In this document: positions 14,391-16,715 of the stretch, one piece after another | Layout: each line of letters begins with the position of its first letter | Numbering within the stretch: the first letter of the stretch is position 1 | Source: an uncultured Salinimicrobium sp. | GTDB lineage: Bacteria > Bacteroidota > Bacteroidia > Flavobacteriales > Flavobacteriaceae | NCBI GenBank assembly: GCA_946887025.1 | Contig: CAMPJY010000042.1 | Coordinates: 1 to 16,715 of the forward strand | Direction: 5' to 3' | Length of the DNA: 16,715 bases | Position numbers and translations under genes: made by a program | The notes under the pieces: model-generated | The model's input: the letters and a program-made list of their open reading frames with translations, nothing else | What the model was told of the DNA's origin: nothing | Database searches by the model: none

Positions 14391-15961
14391 AGGATGTTGA
14401 AAACCTCTTAGGGCTTTCAAATCAGGTGAGGTCCGTATTGGAAATCGGCCTCCTCCTGTTATTCTGCCTGCTGCTCTTCCTTATTTTCCTGTACAGCCTG
14501 TCGCAGCTGCACCTGCTTATCAGTTATTTCCGGAATGACAAAGACCTAACAGGTTTTAAAAACCTTTTAAATCTCTCCGGGGAATTTCCCAATGTCACCA
14601 TCCAGCTGCCGCTCTATAACGAGAGGGCAGTGGTGGAGCGGCTTTTGAAGAATATTGCAATTATGGATTACCCAAATGATAAACTGGAAATCCAGGTGCT
14701 GGATGATTCCACTGATGAATCGGCTGTCCTGACAAGAGCACTGGTTTCCGAGCTGCGGGATTCCGGATTTGATATACAATACCTCTCCCGAACCCATAGA
14801 AAGGATTTTAAGGCCGGAGCCCTTAAAGAGGGTCTGAAAACAGCCAAAGGGGAATTTATCGCCATTTTTGATTCTGATTTCCTGCCACAGCCTGACTGGC
14901 TGAAAAGAACACTCCCACACTTTCGGGACACTCGGATTGGGGCCGTGCAGACGCGCTGGGGCCACCTGAACCGCAATTATTCCCTGCTGACAAAGATGCA
15001 GGCCTTTGCACTTGACTACCACTTTATCCTGGAGCAGAACGGGAGAAACAGGTCGGGGAACTTCATCAACTTCAACGGGACTGCGGGCATCTGGAGAAAA
15101 GACTGTATCCGGAAAGCGGGCAACTGGCAGGGCGATACCCTCACCGAGGACCTCGACCTCAGCTACCGGGCACAGTTAAAGAATTGGAAATTCAAGTATC
15201 TGGAAGCCGTGGAAACTCCCGCGGAACTGCCCATCACCATTCAGGCCGTGCGCTCGCAGCAGTTCAGGTGGAACAAGGGGGCTGCCGAAAATTTCCAAAA
15301 GAACTTCAGAAAGATTATCCATGCCAAAGGACTTTCCCTCGAAACCAGGATCCACTGTTTCTTTCATCTGTTGAACAGCAGCCTTTTTCTACTGATCCTG
15401 ATACTTTCCATCCTGAGTTTTCCAATCCTTCTACTCGCAGGGCGGGAAGAATATGTCTTATTCTTCGACCTGATGCTGTTCTTCGGCCTCAGCAGCCTCA
15501 TCTTTTTTCTTTCCTATTGGGTAAGCTATTCCAGAATCCATGGAAAGGGTTTCAGGAACTTCCTTGCATTTCTGGGGATGTTTTTAAGCTTTTTCTCGAT
15601 TGCAATGGGCTTTTCACTCCACAATTCGAAGGCAGTCCTGCAGGGGCATTGGGGAATTAAAAGCAAGTTTATCCGTACCCCAAAATTCAACGTACGGGAA
15701 AAAGGTACTTCATCACCGATCATTGAAGCTGCTCCGAAAAAGAAGCTTGGAAAGCCGGATCTTCAACTAATGCTGGAAATCCTGCTTTTGCTGTACTTCT
15801 CATTTGCCATCTTTATGGCTTTCCGGCTGGAGAGCTACAGTCTGCTGTTGTTCCACCTCATGCTGGTATTTGGCTTTGGGTTTGTGGTCATACAGTCTTT
15901 AATTGAAATTATTTTTGCCAGAAAAATTCCCTCATTCGAAATTTCAAAACGAAGGCAATGA
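14387..15961 (+). CDS. Membrane GT2 glycosyltransferase, cellulose-synthase-like
   Basis: 524 residues. One N-terminal hydrophobic span (about 19-46) is followed by a cytoplasmic GT2 domain, then C-terminal spans near 310-335, 340-365, 380-405 and two more near 455-500. The processive-type GT2 motifs are present: D106-D107, D162-S-D164 (D-x-D), T-E-D (253-255) and Q291-Q-F-R-W295 (QxxRW). This architecture is shared by cellulose-synthase-like and glucosylceramide-synthase-like enzymes, so both glycan polymerisation and single transfer to a lipid are possible. Coupled to both neighbours by ATGA overlaps. Residues 52-62 are encoded by a copy of the palindromic repeat seen at 4749. The sugar and acceptor are unknown. 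Confidence 0.87.
   Translation: MKDVENLLGLSNQVRSVLEIGLLLLFCLLLFLIFLYSLSQLHLLISYFRNDKDLTGFKNLLNLSGEFPNVTIQLPLYNERAVVERLLKNIAIMDYPNDKLEIQVLDDSTDESAVLTRALVSELRDSGFDIQYLSRTHRKDFKAGALKEGLKTAKGEFIAIFDSDFLPQPDWLKRTLPHFRDTRIGAVQTRWGHLNRNYSLLTKMQAFALDYHFILEQNGRNRSGNFINFNGTAGIWRKDCIRKAGNWQGDTLTEDLDLSYRAQLKNWKFKYLEAVETPAELPITIQAVRSQQFRWNKGAAENFQKNFRKIIHAKGLSLETRIHCFFHLLNSSLFLLILILSILSFPILLLAGREEYVLFFDLMLFFGLSSLIFFLSYWVSYSRIHGKGFRNFLAFLGMFLSFFSIAMGFSLHNSKAVLQGHWGIKSKFIRTPKFNVREKGTSSPIIEAAPKKKLGKPDLQLMLEILLLLYFSFAIFMAFRLESYSLLLFHLMLVFGFGFVVIQSLIEIIFARKIPSFEISKRRQ
14542..14574. repeat. Palindromic repeat copy within a coding sequence
   Basis: AGACCTAACAGG (14542-14553) is identical to 4749-4760. The segment continues TTTTAAAAACC and then TTTTAAATCT, a decayed partner arm that differs at three positions from the expected TGTTAGGTCT. 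The inner AGGTTTT/AAAAACCT arms still pair. It encodes K-D-L-T-G-F-K-N-L-L-N of the glycosyltransferase in frame, between the first membrane span and the catalytic domain. Confidence 0.55.
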
Positions 15962-16715
15962 TTGGAGATCTGCTAAAATATCACCGGATGCCATTACTCC
16001 TGCTGCTCTCCTGCAGCGCGCTGTATTTTTCCTTTGCCTACGATCTCGACAGAAGTGATTTTCCAAAACTGATCAGCCTTTACCTGGCTATCAGCTTTCT
16101 CAGCTGGAAACTGTTCCAGATGGAAAAGTACAATCTGAAATTCCTGATGGCCTCCTGCCTGCTATTTCGACTCATTTTCCTGTTCTACACCCCCGGACTC
16201 TCCCAGGATTTCTATCGCTTTTTCTGGGATGGGCATTTGATGCTGCAGGGGGTGAATCCTTATTTATTTACCCCTGAAGAATTAACCAGCTCAGGAATTC
16301 AGGTACCCTTAGGGCCGCAGCTCTTACACGAAATGGGAAGCCTAAGTGCAGGAAATCACAGTAATTACCCGCCCCTGAGTCAGCTATTGTTCGCCCTGGC
16401 GGCGCTTTTTACGGGAAAATCTGTATTTGGAGGGATCCTTTTCCTCAGGCTCACTTTAATACTGGCTGAGGTGGGGATTTTCATTTTCGGCAGAAAATTA
16501 TTGAGAATTTACGGCCTTCCCGAAAACCGCATCTTCTGGTTCCTCCTCAACCCCCTCGTCATTATAGAACTCACCGGGAATCTTCATTTTGAAGGCCTGA
16601 TGATCTTTTTCCTGCTCTGGTCCCTGTACTTACTGCACAGACAAAATTATGCCTGGGCAGGGGTGATTTTTTCTCTCTCAATTTTGGTAAAGCTGATCCC
16701 CCTGCTTTTTCTGCC
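15958..16715 (+). CDS. GT-C mannosyltransferase-like membrane protein, 3' end missing
   Basis: An open frame of 252 codons from the ATG at 15958 runs off the right edge. It overlaps the previous gene's stop (ATGA). The chain is strongly hydrophobic, with about seven spans visible. The first extracytoplasmic loop has S-Q-D84-F-Y-R-F-F-W-D-G-H, followed by G-V-N-P-Y and N-Y-P-P-L-S-Q; later come N-P-L-V-I-I-E and L-V-K-L-I-P-L. This pattern is typical of GT-C enzymes (GT87-like or PMT-like), which take a sugar from a polyprenyl-phosphate donor on the outer side of the membrane. It fits with the Dpm1-like enzyme two genes upstream, which would make such a donor. Exact family and acceptor are uncertain. 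Confidence 0.8.
   Translation, partial: MIGDLLKYHRMPLLLLLSCSALYFSFAYDLDRSDFPKLISLYLAISFLSWKLFQMEKYNLKFLMASCLLFRLIFLFYTPGLSQDFYRFFWDGHLMLQGVNPYLFTPEELTSSGIQVPLGPQLLHEMGSLSAGNHSNYPPLSQLLFALAALFTGKSVFGGILFLRLTLILAEVGIFIFGRKLLRIYGLPENRIFWFLLNPLVIIELTGNLHFEGLMIFFLLWSLYLLHRQNYAWAGVIFSLSILVKLIPLLFL

Noticed and set aside
14567..15022. Minus-strand open frame within the cellulose-synthase-like GT gene
   Set aside because: It is antisense to the catalytic domain with all GT2 motifs intact and has no recognisable features of its own.
1..16715. tRNA, rRNA, CRISPR array, insertion sequence or phage genes
   Set aside because: No cloverleaf, rRNA block, regularly spaced repeat array, transposase or integrase was recognised on either strand by eye.

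Overview
The window looks like chromosomal DNA of a member of the Bacteroidota, most likely a Flavobacteriaceae. The signs are a DNA polymerase III alpha subunit with a proofreading exonuclease fused to its N-terminus, weak or absent Shine-Dalgarno sequences, a TAnnTTTG-type promoter, and two short repeat families that I associate from memory with flavobacterial genomes: palindromes built on CTAACAGG/CCTGTTAG, and AAATTCCAAATCCC-type strings. The genus cannot be resolved from sequence alone.

Layout: positions 1-4591 read leftward and hold dnaE (206-4591), followed by the first 17 codons of a thioredoxin (1-53, cut by the window edge). A 344-bp divergent intergenic region (4592-4935) separates this block from everything else, which reads rightward. 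ssb (4936-5310) and recQ (5331-7439) form a DNA-repair pair. A 58-residue single-span membrane protein follows (7528-7704).

From 7765 on there is an arsenosugar-type cluster: an AhpD/carboxymuconolactone-decarboxylase-like protein (7765-8100), the radical SAM enzyme ArsS (8172-9230), a CofC-like 'rSAM-associated transferase 1' (9234-9845), a purine-nucleoside-phosphorylase-family protein (9842-10654) and an FAD/NAD(P) oxidoreductase (10658-11971). The last four are packed with 3-nt gaps or a 4-nt overlap and end at a strong intrinsic terminator (11993-12030). Immediately beyond lie a polytopic membrane polyferredoxin (12059-13669), a dolichyl-phosphate-mannose-synthase-like GT2 (13704-14390), a cellulose-synthase-like membrane GT2 (14387-15961), and a GT-C mannosyltransferase-like protein that runs off the right edge (15958-16715).

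Working model (inference): ArsS joins a dimethylated arsenic species to the 5'-deoxyadenosyl group of SAM. The phosphorylase removes adenine to give an arseno-ribose-1-phosphate. The CofC-like protein activates or transfers that sugar, and the downstream transferases attach it to glycerol or to a lipid-linked glycan. Two details support assigning the phosphorylase to this route. It has Asp at the purine-contact position, and a hydrophobic residue replaces the His that normally reads the ribose 5'-OH; both resemble methylthioadenosine phosphorylase. The arsenite methyltransferase ArsM and an ArsR repressor, which one would expect, are not in the window.
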